Of a stretch of DNA of 45,877 nt, positions 1 through 5,982 are shown one piece after another. How positions within the stretch are numbered: the stretch's first letter is position 1; each line of letters starts with the position of its first letter. The DNA is from a virus: the IMG/VR virus record IMGVR_UViG_3300042988_000694, positions 1 through 45,877 of that record. One strand, given 5' to 3'. The position numbers were made by a program, and so were the translations under genes. The notes under the pieces are model-generated. The model was not told the origin of the DNA and ran no database searches. It saw only the letters and a program-made list of their open reading frames with translations.

Positions 1-127
1 AAAAAAATAAACCAGAGGGGGATGTTTCAGGAGGGGGAGGCGTGTGCGGGGCGTACGAGCTAGAGAGATCGCTTCCGTTTTTCCCTCCCCCCGGTCGCTC
101 GCAGGCGGATCGGCCGGGCTCAACCCC
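1..127. repeat. Left copy of the 127-bp terminal overlap
   Basis: These bases are identical to 45751-45877. An exact end-to-end repeat of 127 bp is the usual signature of a circular contig from a k-mer assembler run with k of 127, so the true genome is about 45,750 bp and circularly joined or permuted. A genuine 127-bp direct terminal repeat of the virion DNA cannot be excluded from sequence alone, but the length makes an assembly overlap more likely. Confidence 0.95.
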
Positions 128-222
128 TCCCCTCCCCCATCGCCCCTGGGGCAGACCTACAGCCTCGGCAGCTGTCTGTCCTGAGCGCAACCCACTGATT
201 GCATTGCTACACGGGGGACGCG
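1..222. other. Intergenic region across the circle junction
   Basis: No convincing gene lies between the last plus-strand gene (stop at 45738) and the end of the minus-strand gene at 223. On the plus strand it starts with an A-run (45749-45757), continues with G-runs near 15-45 and then C-runs near 94-145, so the G-rich and C-rich arms could pair with each other. It lies between two convergent operons and may hold a terminator, a packaging site or nothing. I see no hairpin followed by a clear T-run. Confidence 0.5.
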
Positions 223-477
223 CTACAATCCACCGAGCGAACCGAAGCGCTTATTCATGGCGCTGGTCTCATCCGCAACCCGCCTGCGAATAGCCTCCAC
301 GGCCTCCGCTGAAATGCTCGGGCGCGCGCTCGCGGGTTGAATGGGCACCTGCTCACCACTTACAACCGCCTCTGGGCTAGCGGGTTCGGCTGCACTCAAG
401 TCTGTACGAGTACCGGCTGTCTTGGTTGTTGGCTGCGTGGTTGCGGGCGCGATTGCCAGGTCTGCGATCTTAGTCAT
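223..477 (-). CDS. Small hypothetical protein downstream of terminase small subunit
   Basis: This 84-residue protein is not recognised. Its first two thirds are rich in Ala, Thr and Pro and look disordered; the last 30 residues (around the EAVEAIRRRVADE stretch) could form one charged helix. Its start overlaps the end of the upstream terminase-like gene by 8 bp, which suggests translational coupling and a shared transcript. It is the last gene of this short minus-strand unit and meets the plus-strand accessory operon head-on across the circle junction. Confidence 0.55.
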   Translation of the reverse strand: MTKIADLAIAPATTQPTTKTAGTRTDLSAAEPASPEAVVSGEQVPIQPASARPSISAEAVEAIRRRVADETSAMNKRFGSLGGL

Positions 478-1105
478 CGTTGACGGTCCCTTCGATTTCG
501 AGCGGGGTTGGGGCGATACCGGGCGGCAATCTCACAACCACACCAGCGGAGAGCGTGGTCTGGTTATTGACTGTCACGTTCACCCGAGCGCCTGCGTCGG
601 ATCCGACGGTATCTCCGAGGAGGGCTTGGGCGGCCTTGAGTTGGACGGTTCGGTCTGCGGCTTTGCCTTCGCCTGGTTCATCGACGAGTTGGACGATACG
701 CTTGATGGCGGCGAGTTTGGCTCCGTCTCGTATGGCTTCGATTTCGGCGTTGTATGCTTTGAGGAAGATTGCCTGTGTAAACAGGTGTCGGGCGTGTTTG
801 ACGCGCATATTGAGGACGCGAGCGGCTTCCTCGATTGTGAGAGGCTCGCCGACGAGGAGCTGGCGCTTTTTGCCGGGTTCATCGATGGTGCTGATGTCGC
901 GGTAGTGGTAGTCGAGGAGGCGTTTCTTGTCGCATCCGTGGACTGTGTATTGGATGAGCAGGCGATGCTTTGGGTCTAGTTCTTTGAGTGGGCCCATGAG
1001 GGCTTTGGGGGCTCTCGCGACTGCCTTGGGTTTGGCGCTCTCTACGGCGCTTCCGGTTGTCGCGCCTTCGATCTCCCCTTTGGGGAGGGAACATGTATCA
1101 TTCAT
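470..1105 (-). CDS. Probable terminase small subunit
   Basis: The 211-residue product looks like a phage small terminase, the DNA-recognition partner of the large terminase. The N-terminal 35 residues are low complexity. Residues about 40-115 are helical and include a helix-turn-helix-like stretch (LTIEEAARVLNMRVKHAR). Residues about 125-170 are an amphipathic helix-rich segment, and the C-terminus carries an Asn/Thr/Val beta tail (VNVTVNNQTT), a pattern common at the end of TerS proteins. It lies about 5 kb from the large terminase across the circle junction, with the whole accessory operon between them, which is unusual. An alternative start is Met37. The HTH-style sequence could also be another DNA-binding protein; the family call rests on pattern, not on a search. 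Confidence 0.55.
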   Translation of the reverse strand: MNDTCSLPKGEIEGATTGSAVESAKPKAVARAPKALMGPLKELDPKHRLLIQYTVHGCDKKRLLDYHYRDISTIDEPGKKRQLLVGEPLTIEEAARVLNMRVKHARHLFTQAIFLKAYNAEIEAIRDGAKLAAIKRIVQLVDEPGEGKAADRTVQLKAAQALLGDTVGSDAGARVNVTVNNQTTLSAGVVVRLPPGIAPTPLEIEGTVNDD

Positions 1106-1232
1106 ATCTTCGTTCGCTAGTCGCTCACTCAGAATGGAGTCGTCGCGCGGGGAAAACTGCGGGTTTTTGTGTTTGGCCGAAACGCACCAATAGCGCTCGT
1201 GGTTATTTGTGCTGTTATTTCAATTGGTTGCC

Positions 1233-1260
1233 TTGCCTGATTTGGGCGCAGATTTATATT
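1233..1260 (+). promoter_or_regulatory. Candidate sigma70-type promoter
   Basis: TTGCCT (1233-1238) and TATATT (1255-1260) are separated by 16 bp and lie 34 bp before the ATG of the helix-turn-helix gene at 1294. The surrounding 1106-1293 stretch has no gene and separates two divergent genes, so it should also hold the promoter of the minus-strand terminase unit, which I could not place. Confidence 0.4.
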
Positions 1261-1293
1261 GACTGCCTCCCCCGATTTGTGCCTAAAAAGCAC

Positions 1294-1623
1294 ATGCGCC
1301 ACGTCATCCACCCTGACATGAAACAGCGTCTATTGGCCGCCATCGCAGCGGGGGACCTGACCCCTTCCGAAGTGGCGACCTATCTCGGCGTGCACCGCAT
1401 GAAGGTCTATCGCTGGCTGGACGAATACGAGATTGATTGGAGCCGGGCGCGGGAAACATATGTGCTCGGTGCGGTCGCGAAGTGGCTCGCCAAGCCCCAG
1501 GTCAGCAAGAAGCAGCTCAGGCTCCGAGCCGAACGGGCCAAGCGTATATTCGACTGGCGCAAGGCTACAGACGAGAAAGCTAAGCCCGTCGACAATTGCG
1601 ACACACAGGACGATCAAACGTAA
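1294..1623 (+). CDS. Small helix-turn-helix DNA-binding protein
   Basis: The 109-residue product has a clear HTH near its N-terminus (about residues 18-45: DLTPSEVATYLGVHRMKVYRWL), of the kind seen in Hin/Fis-like, transposase-like and small phage regulators, followed by a basic, charged tail. The open frame extends upstream to 1057, but residues before the ATG at 1294 look non-coding and overlap the terminase start, so I chose 1294. It is transcribed alone and converges on the next minus-strand gene, with a 44-bp 3' overlap. Its target is unknown; it is next to the terminase gene and to repressor-type operator repeats at 1.9 kb. Confidence 0.6.
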   Translation: MRHVIHPDMKQRLLAAIAAGDLTPSEVATYLGVHRMKVYRWLDEYEIDWSRARETYVLGAVAKWLAKPQVSKKQLRLRAERAKRIFDWRKATDEKAKPVDNCDTQDDQT

Positions 1624-1858
1624 CCTCTTCGATTGTGTAACGCGCCATATTGAGGCCCCCAGTCTCAACCACGCCACACAGGCTTCTCCCGTCCTTCCAC
1701 CAATGAACGACGCCCTTAGGCCCATTGGGGACGAGATACAGATAACCCGAACTCGACGGGCTGAACCCAATCAGCCAGCGATAATCCTCCTTCGTTATCT
1801 CGCCCGCCTCATACTGCCGACGACATTCCGCCAGGTTATGCGAAAGATCGTATTCCAT
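1580..1858 (-). CDS. Small zinc-binding-type protein
   Basis: This 92-residue protein has spaced Cys/His residues typical of phage zinc-ribbon or treble-clef proteins: VVHWW at about 51-55, SLCG at about 59-62 and a terminal PVCRNCRR pair. The N-terminal 30 residues are helical and charged. A good ribosome-binding site (AGGAG) lies 5-6 bp before the ATG at 1858. It reads away from the operator/promoter region at 1.9 kb, divergently from the membrane-protein genes that follow, and overlaps the 3' end of the HTH gene. The function is unknown; metal binding is inferred from the motif only. Confidence 0.65.
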   Translation of the reverse strand: MEYDLSHNLAECRRQYEAGEITKEDYRWLIGFSPSSSGYLYLVPNGPKGVVHWWKDGRSLCGVVETGGLNMARYTIEEVTFDRPVCRNCRRA

Positions 1859-1891
1859 AGCCTCTCCTAACCCATTGCCACATTACGCATT

Positions 1892-1923
1892 TGTAACTTT
1901 CTTCCCTCTCTTGTAATTTTCTT
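1892..1923 (+). promoter_or_regulatory. Operator-like direct repeats (set 1)
   Basis: TGTAACTTTCTT (1892-1903) and TGTAATTTTCTT (1912-1923) are spaced 20 bp apart, about two helical turns, and directly abut the promoter that follows. The first 12-mer occurs again at 6659-6670, and relatives lie at 5940 and 6629, so this looks like a binding site for the phage repressor or its antagonist. Confidence 0.5.
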
Positions 1924-1924
1924 A

Positions 1925-1953
1925 TTGACGCCTACGCCCTTCGCGCATATGTT
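1925..1953 (+). promoter_or_regulatory. Strong sigma70-type promoter candidate
   Basis: TTGACG (1925-1930) and TATGTT (1948-1953) have a 17-bp spacing and lie about 40 bp before the ATG at 1995. The operator-like repeats end two bases before the -35 box, so a bound repressor would compete with RNA polymerase. It would drive the 1995-2546 gene set up to the terminator at 2595-2627. Confidence 0.5.
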
Positions 1954-1994
1954 CCTCCCATGGGTTGCCAGACCCACAACCGAGGAACGTCGCC

Positions 1995-2108
1995 ATGCAC
2001 TTCATCTGCGTCATATTCATCTCAGAACTGCTCGGCCTTTGCGCCGCGTTCCTGATCTACGAAACATGCGCGCAAATCCGCGTCGCGGTCCGCATACGGA
2101 GGCGCTGA
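1995..2108 (+). CDS. 37-residue single-span membrane peptide
   Basis: A short frame encodes a hydrophobic peptide with one likely transmembrane helix (about residues 3-21, FICVIFISELLGLCAAFLI) followed by a strongly basic tail (IRVAVRIRRR), which by the positive-inside rule would stay in the cytoplasm. GAGGAA sits 7-8 bp before the ATG, and the TGA is one base from the ATG of the next gene, so the pair is probably co-translated. Shape and place fit a small phage membrane peptide (holin-like or superinfection-related), but neither role is shown. Confidence 0.5.
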   Translation: MHFICVIFISELLGLCAAFLIYETCAQIRVAVRIRRR

Positions 2109-2109
2109 A

Positions 2110-2331
2110 ATGACCCCGCAAACTCCCCACGATTGGGCAGCGCTCGGTTTCGCCTGCGCCTCCCTGATTGCAGTTCTCGCGCATGTCTACAACCAAGTGG
2201 ACAGAGTGACGTATCGCCTAGCGCGCGAGCGCCAACAAGACGCAAAGCGCAAGATGATTGAGCAACAGCGCGCCGAGTTGCAAGAGCGGATCGAGCGGCT
2301 AAAGAATGACCACCCGGACTGGTGGAAATAG
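2110..2331 (+). CDS. Membrane-anchored coiled-coil protein
   Basis: The 73-residue protein has one transmembrane segment (about residues 9-27, WAALGFACASLIAVLAHVY) followed by a long, charged helix rich in Arg, Gln and Glu to the C-terminus. An N-terminal anchor with a helical tail is the shape of an inner-membrane spanin or of a small phage membrane regulator. No outer-membrane partner is next to it, and it is far from the lysis cassette at 10-11.4 kb, so I do not call it a spanin. It follows the 37-residue membrane peptide by one base. Confidence 0.6.
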   Translation: MTPQTPHDWAALGFACASLIAVLAHVYNQVDRVTYRLARERQQDAKRKMIEQQRAELQERIERLKNDHPDWWK

Positions 2332-2342
2332 GGAGACGGGCG

Positions 2343-2546
2343 ATGGCATTTGAAACAGATTACGACGCGGTCACCTTAGCCGCATGGGAAACTTGGACGA
2401 ACAATGGCCTCAATATGGACGAAGAGGATCGCAAGGAAGCGCTTCAGCAGGTCCGCGACGCCGCAACTAATAGTTGGGTTGATGGAATGAGCGAAATAGA
2501 ATGGCTGCGCGCGACGTTAAATAGGCTTGGCGTCGACCAGGAATAG
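2343..2546 (+). CDS. Small acidic hypothetical protein
   Basis: This 67-residue acidic, helix-rich protein has several Trp residues and no recognisable motif. The open frame starts at 2322, but the ATG at 2343 has a GGGAGA ribosome-binding site 6-7 bp upstream and follows the previous stop closely, so I chose it. It is the last gene before a rho-independent terminator and probably shares the promoter at 1.9 kb. Function unknown. Confidence 0.55.
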   Translation: MAFETDYDAVTLAAWETWTNNGLNMDEEDRKEALQQVRDAATNSWVDGMSEIEWLRATLNRLGVDQE

Positions 2547-2594
2547 CTTCCAACATGCGCGGGTTCCCTTTCCTCCCTACCGCGCATAAACTGG

Positions 2595-2627
2595 CCCGCC
2601 GGCGGATATGTCCCCGGCGGGTTTTTT
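2595..2627 (+). terminator. Rho-independent terminator
   Basis: An 8-bp GC stem, CCCGCCGG (2595-2602) and CCGGCGGG (2614-2621), with an 11-base loop is followed at once by TTTTTT. It closes the plus-strand unit that starts at 1.9 kb and lies just upstream of the secreted-protein gene. Confidence 0.85.
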
Positions 2628-2648
2628 ATGACCAAGGAGACGTTTGAA

Positions 2649-2888
2649 ATGCTGAAAGCTACTATGGTAGCGGCAGCCCTCATTGCCGCATCCCCAGCCC
2701 TCGCGCAGGGCTCGTCCTGGACAACGCAAAGCGGCACGACCTACTACCAAGATCAGCACGGCCTCTCGTCCAGCTACCAGGACCGAGTTGGGCAGACGCA
2801 CGTCCAGACCTATGACGGCCGCACGGGAACGGTTTGGCGCGATGGCGGCGGGATAACCCATTACGACGGCGACGCGTTCGGGCGCTGA
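2649..2888 (+). CDS. Small secreted protein with signal peptide
   Basis: The 79-residue product starts with a typical Sec signal peptide (a basic start, then MVAAALIAASPALAQ with a likely cut after ALA), leaving about 59 residues rich in Gly, Ser, Thr, Gln and Tyr (GTTYYQDQHG, TYDGRTGTVWRDGGG) that look like a small beta-rich periplasmic or surface protein. AAGGAG lies 9 bp before the ATG at 2649; the in-frame ATG at 2628 overlaps the terminator T-run and is less likely. It stands alone between two hairpins, as a lysogenic-conversion (moron) gene would, though that role is inferred. Confidence 0.65.
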   Translation: MLKATMVAAALIAASPALAQGSSWTTQSGTTYYQDQHGLSSSYQDRVGQTHVQTYDGRTGTVWRDGGGITHYDGDAFGR

Positions 2889-2896
2889 AAACGGAA

Positions 2897-2924
2897 GAGG
2901 GCGGCCCTGCCAGGGACCGCCCTC
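2897..2924. terminator. Strong hairpin between convergent genes
   Basis: GAGGGCGG (2897-2904) pairs with CCGCCCTC (2917-2924), and the inner CCCTG/CAGGG extends the stem. No T-run follows on the plus strand; on the minus strand the hairpin is followed by a moderately T-rich stretch. It separates the secreted-protein gene from the end of the leftward early operon and may act as a two-way terminator. Confidence 0.55.
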
Positions 2925-2977
2925 GGCGCACGCCCTACCGAGGAGGAGGACGGCGCAATCTGGCTAAGGGAATGACG

Positions 2978-3421
2978 TTACGCTTCGGCCGATCTTTTAC
3001 CGCGCGCCGTCACTTCCTGCAATCTGGCTTTCGCCTTCGCCGACTTGGCGAGCCCACCCTTGCGAGCCAATGCGCGGCGCTGCTCAGCGGTTGTTTTGCG
3101 AGCCCACGCGCGACCGCCCTTTTTACCCCGCGCACTCAAAACTTTTTTCAGATTCTTCTCGGATGCGATTGATATATCGTCGCTTCCGCCGTGCTGACTA
3201 GTGCTCGGCACAAGAACCAAATGGCATTTGAGAGCGCCCAGGAGAGCCGGGAGGCTCATATCGCCGGGCCGTTTAATCCCTACCATAAGTTTCCCGGTAT
3301 AGCCACCCTGTAATCCCGCGATGTCGTCGATCGCCAGGTTATTCAACCCGAGATCCGCCTTGCGCTTCCGAAGCGCGACCCTCAGCTCGTCGAATGTGCG
3401 AATGGCTATGATCGCGTCCAT
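2978..3421 (-). CDS. HTH protein with basic KGG-type tail
   Basis: The 147-residue protein has an N-terminal half reminiscent of Cro/C1-type HTH proteins (about 10-65: ELRVALRKRKADLGLNN, then DDIAGLQGGYTGKLMVG), a linker, and a very basic C-terminal tail with repeated KKGG/RKGG motifs (KKGGRAWARK, LARKGGLAKS). The tail is likely to bind DNA or to mimic a nucleoid protein. The longer open frame runs through the next gene, so the ATG at 3421, one base beyond the upstream TGA, is the natural start. It is the last gene of the leftward early operon. It could regulate transcription or package DNA; the partner is unknown. Confidence 0.6.
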   Translation of the reverse strand: MDAIIAIRTFDELRVALRKRKADLGLNNLAIDDIAGLQGGYTGKLMVGIKRPGDMSLPALLGALKCHLVLVPSTSQHGGSDDISIASEKNLKKVLSARGKKGGRAWARKTTAEQRRALARKGGLAKSAKAKARLQEVTARGKRSAEA

Positions 3422-3422
3422 A

Positions 3423-3920
3423 TCAGCCCCCTGCCTTCGGCCGCGCCTCTCGCGGCGTGAGATACCCGTATTCGACCAGGCGACCGGCCCCAGGCTGGCC
3501 ATCCGGTATCCGCAGCGGGACGCCATTCGCGTCCTGGCGCATCGTGTAGGGCAGGATGCCGGGCCGGTTGATCTCCGCATCCCAGTCGGCGAGCTGGGCC
3601 GCCGTGTAGGCCAGCGCCTGCGGCTGTGGCAGCCTGGCGAACTGCGGGGCCCTGCCACCGATTGCCGCGAACTGAGCCTGCTTGCGGGCCTCCAACTCGA
3701 CCTTCTCGCAGACGGCGTACATCTCTCCGGCGGTCGGCGGGAACTGCGTCGCTCGCTTGCGGAGAGCGTCACATGCGGCGGAAACTACTTCCGACGAGAA
3801 TCTCGACATGTTCTCGAGATACGACGCCAGCATCCCCGCCATCTGCGTCTTGTCCGATGTAGCCATCGAAGGGAAGCCGAGCAAAAGCTTCACCAGATTT
3901 TTCTGTTTCTCTTCCGTCAT
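3423..3920 (-). CDS. Replication-module protein, possible helicase-loader-like
   Basis: The 165-residue protein is helical in its first 90 residues (LLLGFPSM, then LENMSRFSSEVVSAACDAL, RKRATQFPPTAGEMY) and Pro/Gln-rich afterwards. The middle pattern, a helix that counts residues and then a PPTAGE turn, recalls small phage replication accessory proteins that follow an O-like initiator, as lambda P follows O. That position is the main support. Its start lies 152 bp inside the 3' end of the upstream initiator frame, an unusually long overlap. No catalytic motif is seen. Confidence 0.45.
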   Translation of the reverse strand: MTEEKQKNLVKLLLGFPSMATSDKTQMAGMLASYLENMSRFSSEVVSAACDALRKRATQFPPTAGEMYAVCEKVELEARKQAQFAAIGGRAPQFARLPQPQALAYTAAQLADWDAEINRPGILPYTMRQDANGVPLRIPDGQPGAGRLVEYGYLTPREARPKAGG

Positions 3921-4494
3921 TTGCGAATAACTCTGCTGCGATGGCGCCCAATCCGTTGCGATACTGGCCGGGCTGCGGGCCGGCGCGAGGTTGCTGGAAG
4001 CGGTTGGCGTTCCCGACCCAAGTTCGCCAGGCTGCGCCCCAGTCGGCCATCAGCGAGCCCTTCGCCCGGTGGTGATCTCGGAACCGTGGCCATTCGCGCT
4101 GCATCGTCGCCTTGTCGAACCCAGCACGCTTGGCGGCCTCGACGTCGGCAGGCGTCGGCATCGCATCCGGTGCGATCTGCGATCGAGCCTCAGCCCGTTT
4201 TCGCTTGGCGGGCGCGCCAACAACTGAGCGAAGCGAGGTTGTTGGGATAGGGGGTGTATTTTTTAGGGGGGTATGGGGGGACATTTTTAGGGGGGAAGGT
4301 TGTTCCGCGGATTCCGCGGAATTCCGCGGAATTGATTTGCGAACCCTGTCGGCAGCGCGACGCCTTTCCGCCTGCTCGTCTTTGACGATCACGGGCTCGC
4401 GCTTCGCCAACATGGCGGCGACCCTTCCGCAGATTTCCGCGGAAACACCCTCCCGAACCATATCGGCGATCAGCGTGGCCACGTCGTCAGCCAT
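3769..4494 (-). CDS. O-like replication initiator/organiser
   Basis: The 241-residue product has a helical N-terminal region (1-55), a Pro/Ser/Lys-rich linker (about 60-85), and then a segment around residues 110-165 with the pattern PTPADVEAAKRAG...WPRFRDHHRAKGS..DWGAAWRTWV. That WxxF(R/D)xHxxAKG(S)xxxDWxAAWRTW signature is common in phage replication proteins annotated as O-like or DnaT-like. The linker is encoded by a G-run and iteron tract that looks like an origin, an arrangement known from lambda, where the origin is inside gene O. The last about 50 residues overlap the next gene and look less natural, so the real stop could be altered by a sequence error. Confidence 0.55.
   Translation of the reverse strand: MADDVATLIADMVREGVSAEICGRVAAMLAKREPVIVKDEQAERRRAADRVRKSIPRNSAESAEQPSPLKMSPHTPLKNTPPIPTTSLRSVVGAPAKRKRAEARSQIAPDAMPTPADVEAAKRAGFDKATMQREWPRFRDHHRAKGSLMADWGAAWRTWVGNANRFQQPRAGPQPGQYRNGLGAIAAELFANDGRETEKSGEAFARLPFDGYIGQDADGGDAGVVSREHVEILVGSSFRRM
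4250..4329. other. Probable intragenic replication origin (G-runs and iterons)
   Basis: Plus-strand G-runs lie at 4250-4254, 4266-4271, 4275-4280 and 4290-4295, separated by A/T-rich spacers; four such runs could form a G-quadruplex. Immediately beyond are three palindromic iterons, TTCCGCGG at 4303-4310, 4312-4319 and 4322-4329, with a fourth at 4435-4442. All lie inside the O-like gene, as the lambda origin lies in gene O. This is inferred; the initiator binding is not shown. Confidence 0.5.
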
Positions 4495-4693
4495 TGCGCT
4501 TTACCGCCTTGAGGTCATAGCCGAGGACATCCAGGGCGGACTCGACGTTGTCGATACGGCCCATTCTCCTATTGGCGGCCCAACTCTGAATGGTGTTGTG
4601 ACCGAGCCCGGCGCGCTTTTCCAGGGCGTTTCTGGTGATCCCTTGCATCTTGCGCTCGTCGGCGATCAGTTTTATTAGCGGGTGCAGTTTCAT
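4487..4693 (-). CDS. Small HTH protein (paralogue of the 45.5-kb gene)
   Basis: The 68-residue product is a compact helix-turn-helix protein: HPLIKLIADER, then LEKRAGLGHNTIQSWAANRR as the HTH, then NVESALDVLGYDL. The gene at 45508-45738 shares the same frame of conserved residues (HPxxKLIAxER, TIxxW, NVExxLxxLGY), so the two are paralogues within one genome. The ATG shares its A with the TGA of the DnaA-like gene (TGATG), so it is translationally coupled, and it overlaps the O-like gene by 8 bp. The longer frame upstream is a shadow of the DnaA-like gene. A Cro-like or initiation-control role is plausible. Confidence 0.7.
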   Translation of the reverse strand: MKLHPLIKLIADERKMQGITRNALEKRAGLGHNTIQSWAANRRMGRIDNVESALDVLGYDLKAVKRNG

Positions 4694-5175
4694 CACGCCC
4701 CCCAATAGGCCAGCAGGACGGGCTTCAACCGGCAGAGCTCGGCCAGCCGCTCGACGCGCACCCGGAAGATTGGATCTTTCTCCATCAGCTCCTCGACCTT
4801 GCGGGAGCCATAGATGACGGTGGTGTGGTCGCGGTTGAAGGCTGACCCCAGGCCGAGCAGAGACGCGCCAGTGAGCGCCCTGGACAGCCACATGGCCACT
4901 TGCCGCGGGAGCACGATGTTATCGGTGCGGCGGGGGCCGACGATCTGGTCGGCTGTGACGTTGAAGTCGTTAGCGACGATCAGGATGATCGACCTGATCC
5001 TGACCTTGCGGTACTCGCCAGCCGTCGTTTGGAGAATGGGAGCTTGGTTCTTGTTCGGAAGCCCGCGCCATCTGGATGGAGGCCGGGGCGTGTATATCTG
5101 CCCTTGGGGGATGCCCATGCGTGCGCGGGCCTGGCGCCAGCGTTCGTGAAATTCAGGCGCTGTTTGTGGCTGCAT
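4693..5175 (-). CDS. DnaA domain-IV-like DNA-binding protein lacking the ATPase
   Basis: The 160-residue protein resembles the C-terminal DNA-binding domain of the chromosomal initiator DnaA. Residues about 60-130 carry the pattern RSIILIVANDFNVT...VLPRQVAMWLSRAL...GSAFNRDHTTVIYGSRKV; the DHTTVIYGSRK motif is the DnaA-box-binding signature. There is no Walker motif, so it cannot be a full initiator. Such stand-alone domains may recruit the host replisome or compete for DnaA boxes. GGAG lies 6-7 bp upstream. It overlaps RusA by 23 bp and is coupled to the next HTH gene. It sits next to the probable origin. Confidence 0.75.
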   Translation of the reverse strand: MQPQTAPEFHERWRQARARMGIPQGQIYTPRPPSRWRGLPNKNQAPILQTTAGEYRKVRIRSIILIVANDFNVTADQIVGPRRTDNIVLPRQVAMWLSRALTGASLLGLGSAFNRDHTTVIYGSRKVEELMEKDPIFRVRVERLAELCRLKPVLLAYWGA

Positions 5176-5578
5176 CTTCTTCTCCCAATTGGCTTACCTC
5201 GACGACAAGCGAGGCGATGGGGCCGTATTTTTTTTGGACAGTCAGCTCGGCGACCTGCGAGTCGTCGACGTAGACGATGCGATTGCAGGCGTCCTTGACG
5301 AGCTTGGCGACGTTGTCGGCGTCCGGCTTCGTGACCTTCCAGATGGTCGTGGCCATCTTCTTGGCCGACCAGCTCTGCGGATGGAGATACGTGGCGCGGA
5401 TGGTCATGCGCAGCGGCCCGCGGAAGGCGAGTGCTCCGTTCATGGCGCGCGACGCCTCCAGGGCGACGAGGCTTTCGAATGCTTGTGTGCGGGCCGGCGT
5501 GAATGCGTGGCCGGTAGACCTGACAAAGCGCGGTCGCCCTTTGCCAATTGCCTCGACAGGGACAGAGAAAGCGATCAT
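5153..5578 (-). CDS. rusA: RusA-type Holliday junction resolvase
   Basis: RusA cuts four-way DNA junctions as a dimer, helping to resolve recombination intermediates before packaging. The signature is clear: GKGRPRF near residue 12, then KPDADNVAKLVKDACN (84-99) and VDDSQV (104-109); the Asp residues at about 86, 88 and 105/106 match the catalytic acids of the family. With the ATG at 5578 the length is 141 residues, close to the family's usual 120-140. A longer frame begins at 5647, but the extra residues are not family-like. It follows the Cro-like gene and precedes the DnaA-like gene in the leftward early operon. Confidence 0.88.
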   Translation of the reverse strand: MIAFSVPVEAIGKGRPRFVRSTGHAFTPARTQAFESLVALEASRAMNGALAFRGPLRMTIRATYLHPQSWSAKKMATTIWKVTKPDADNVAKLVKDACNRIVYVDDSQVAELTVQKKYGPIASLVVEVSQLGEEDAATNSA

Positions 5579-5677
5579 GGGCAGACCGTGGAAATGGCGC
5601 CGGGCTATCCCTAGCGGGATGCACAACACGCCACGGCCCGGCGGCATGGCGAGACGCTACGCTTACGCTACGCGACC

Positions 5678-5887
5678 TCAGCCGGCCCGCTCAAAGTCGG
5701 TCTGCCGAACTCGGATCTTCCGCTCCTTGGCGACCTGCATCAGATGCAGTTTGACCCGCGCGGGCAGGCCGTGACGGCGCCAGTAGGTGATGGTGTGGGA
5801 CGACGGCCACTTGGACCGCGGAGCGATCGGCTTCAGGGCCGCAATCGCCGCCTCTTCGCCGCCTAACTTGTTAAAGATTGGGAACAT
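5678..5887 (-). CDS. Cro-like/YdaS-like small regulator
   Basis: This 69-residue protein is the first gene of the leftward early operon and is divergent from the repressor at 5983, the position of Cro in lambdoid phages. The sequence is an alpha-helical DNA-binding type (FNKLGGEEAAIAALKPI, then SSHTITYWRRHGLPARVKLHLM), close to YdaS/Cro-superfamily proteins. No ribosome-binding site is seen before the ATG, and operator-like T/A repeats start about 10 bp upstream, so the transcript may be leaderless or nearly so. A Cro role is inferred from place and fold. Confidence 0.65.
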   Translation of the reverse strand: MFPIFNKLGGEEAAIAALKPIAPRSKWPSSHTITYWRRHGLPARVKLHLMQVAKERKIRVRQTDFERAG

Positions 5888-5896
5888 GTCTACATA

Positions 5897-5952
5897 GTAA
5901 AAAACTTCTGGGGCTTGGCAAGCTCTTTTTTACAGCCCTGTAAGTTTTTTAC
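5897..5952. promoter_or_regulatory. Operator-like repeats between Cro-like and repressor genes (set 2)
   Basis: Three copies of a GTTTTTTAC-type element lie between the divergent regulators: an inverted copy GTAAAAAAC (5897-5905), CTTTTTTAC (5925-5933) and GTTTTTTAC (5944-5952, within GTAAGTTTTTTAC). The last two are 19 bp apart. Three operators in a divergent cro/repressor intergenic region is the classic lambda arrangement. Confidence 0.6.
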
Positions 5953-5982
5953 TGTTTTGAGTGGCGTTCACGGAGGTGTAAA

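Noticed and set aside
341-979. Plus-strand open frame opposite the terminase small subunit
   Set aside because: Cys/Gly/Val-rich, no motif; the minus-strand frame is more protein-like and is coupled to the next gene.
1070-1085. Hairpin CTCCCC/GGGGAG inside the terminase start region
   Set aside because: A possible translational control hairpin, but it lies in coding sequence, lacks a T-run and has no support beyond base pairing.
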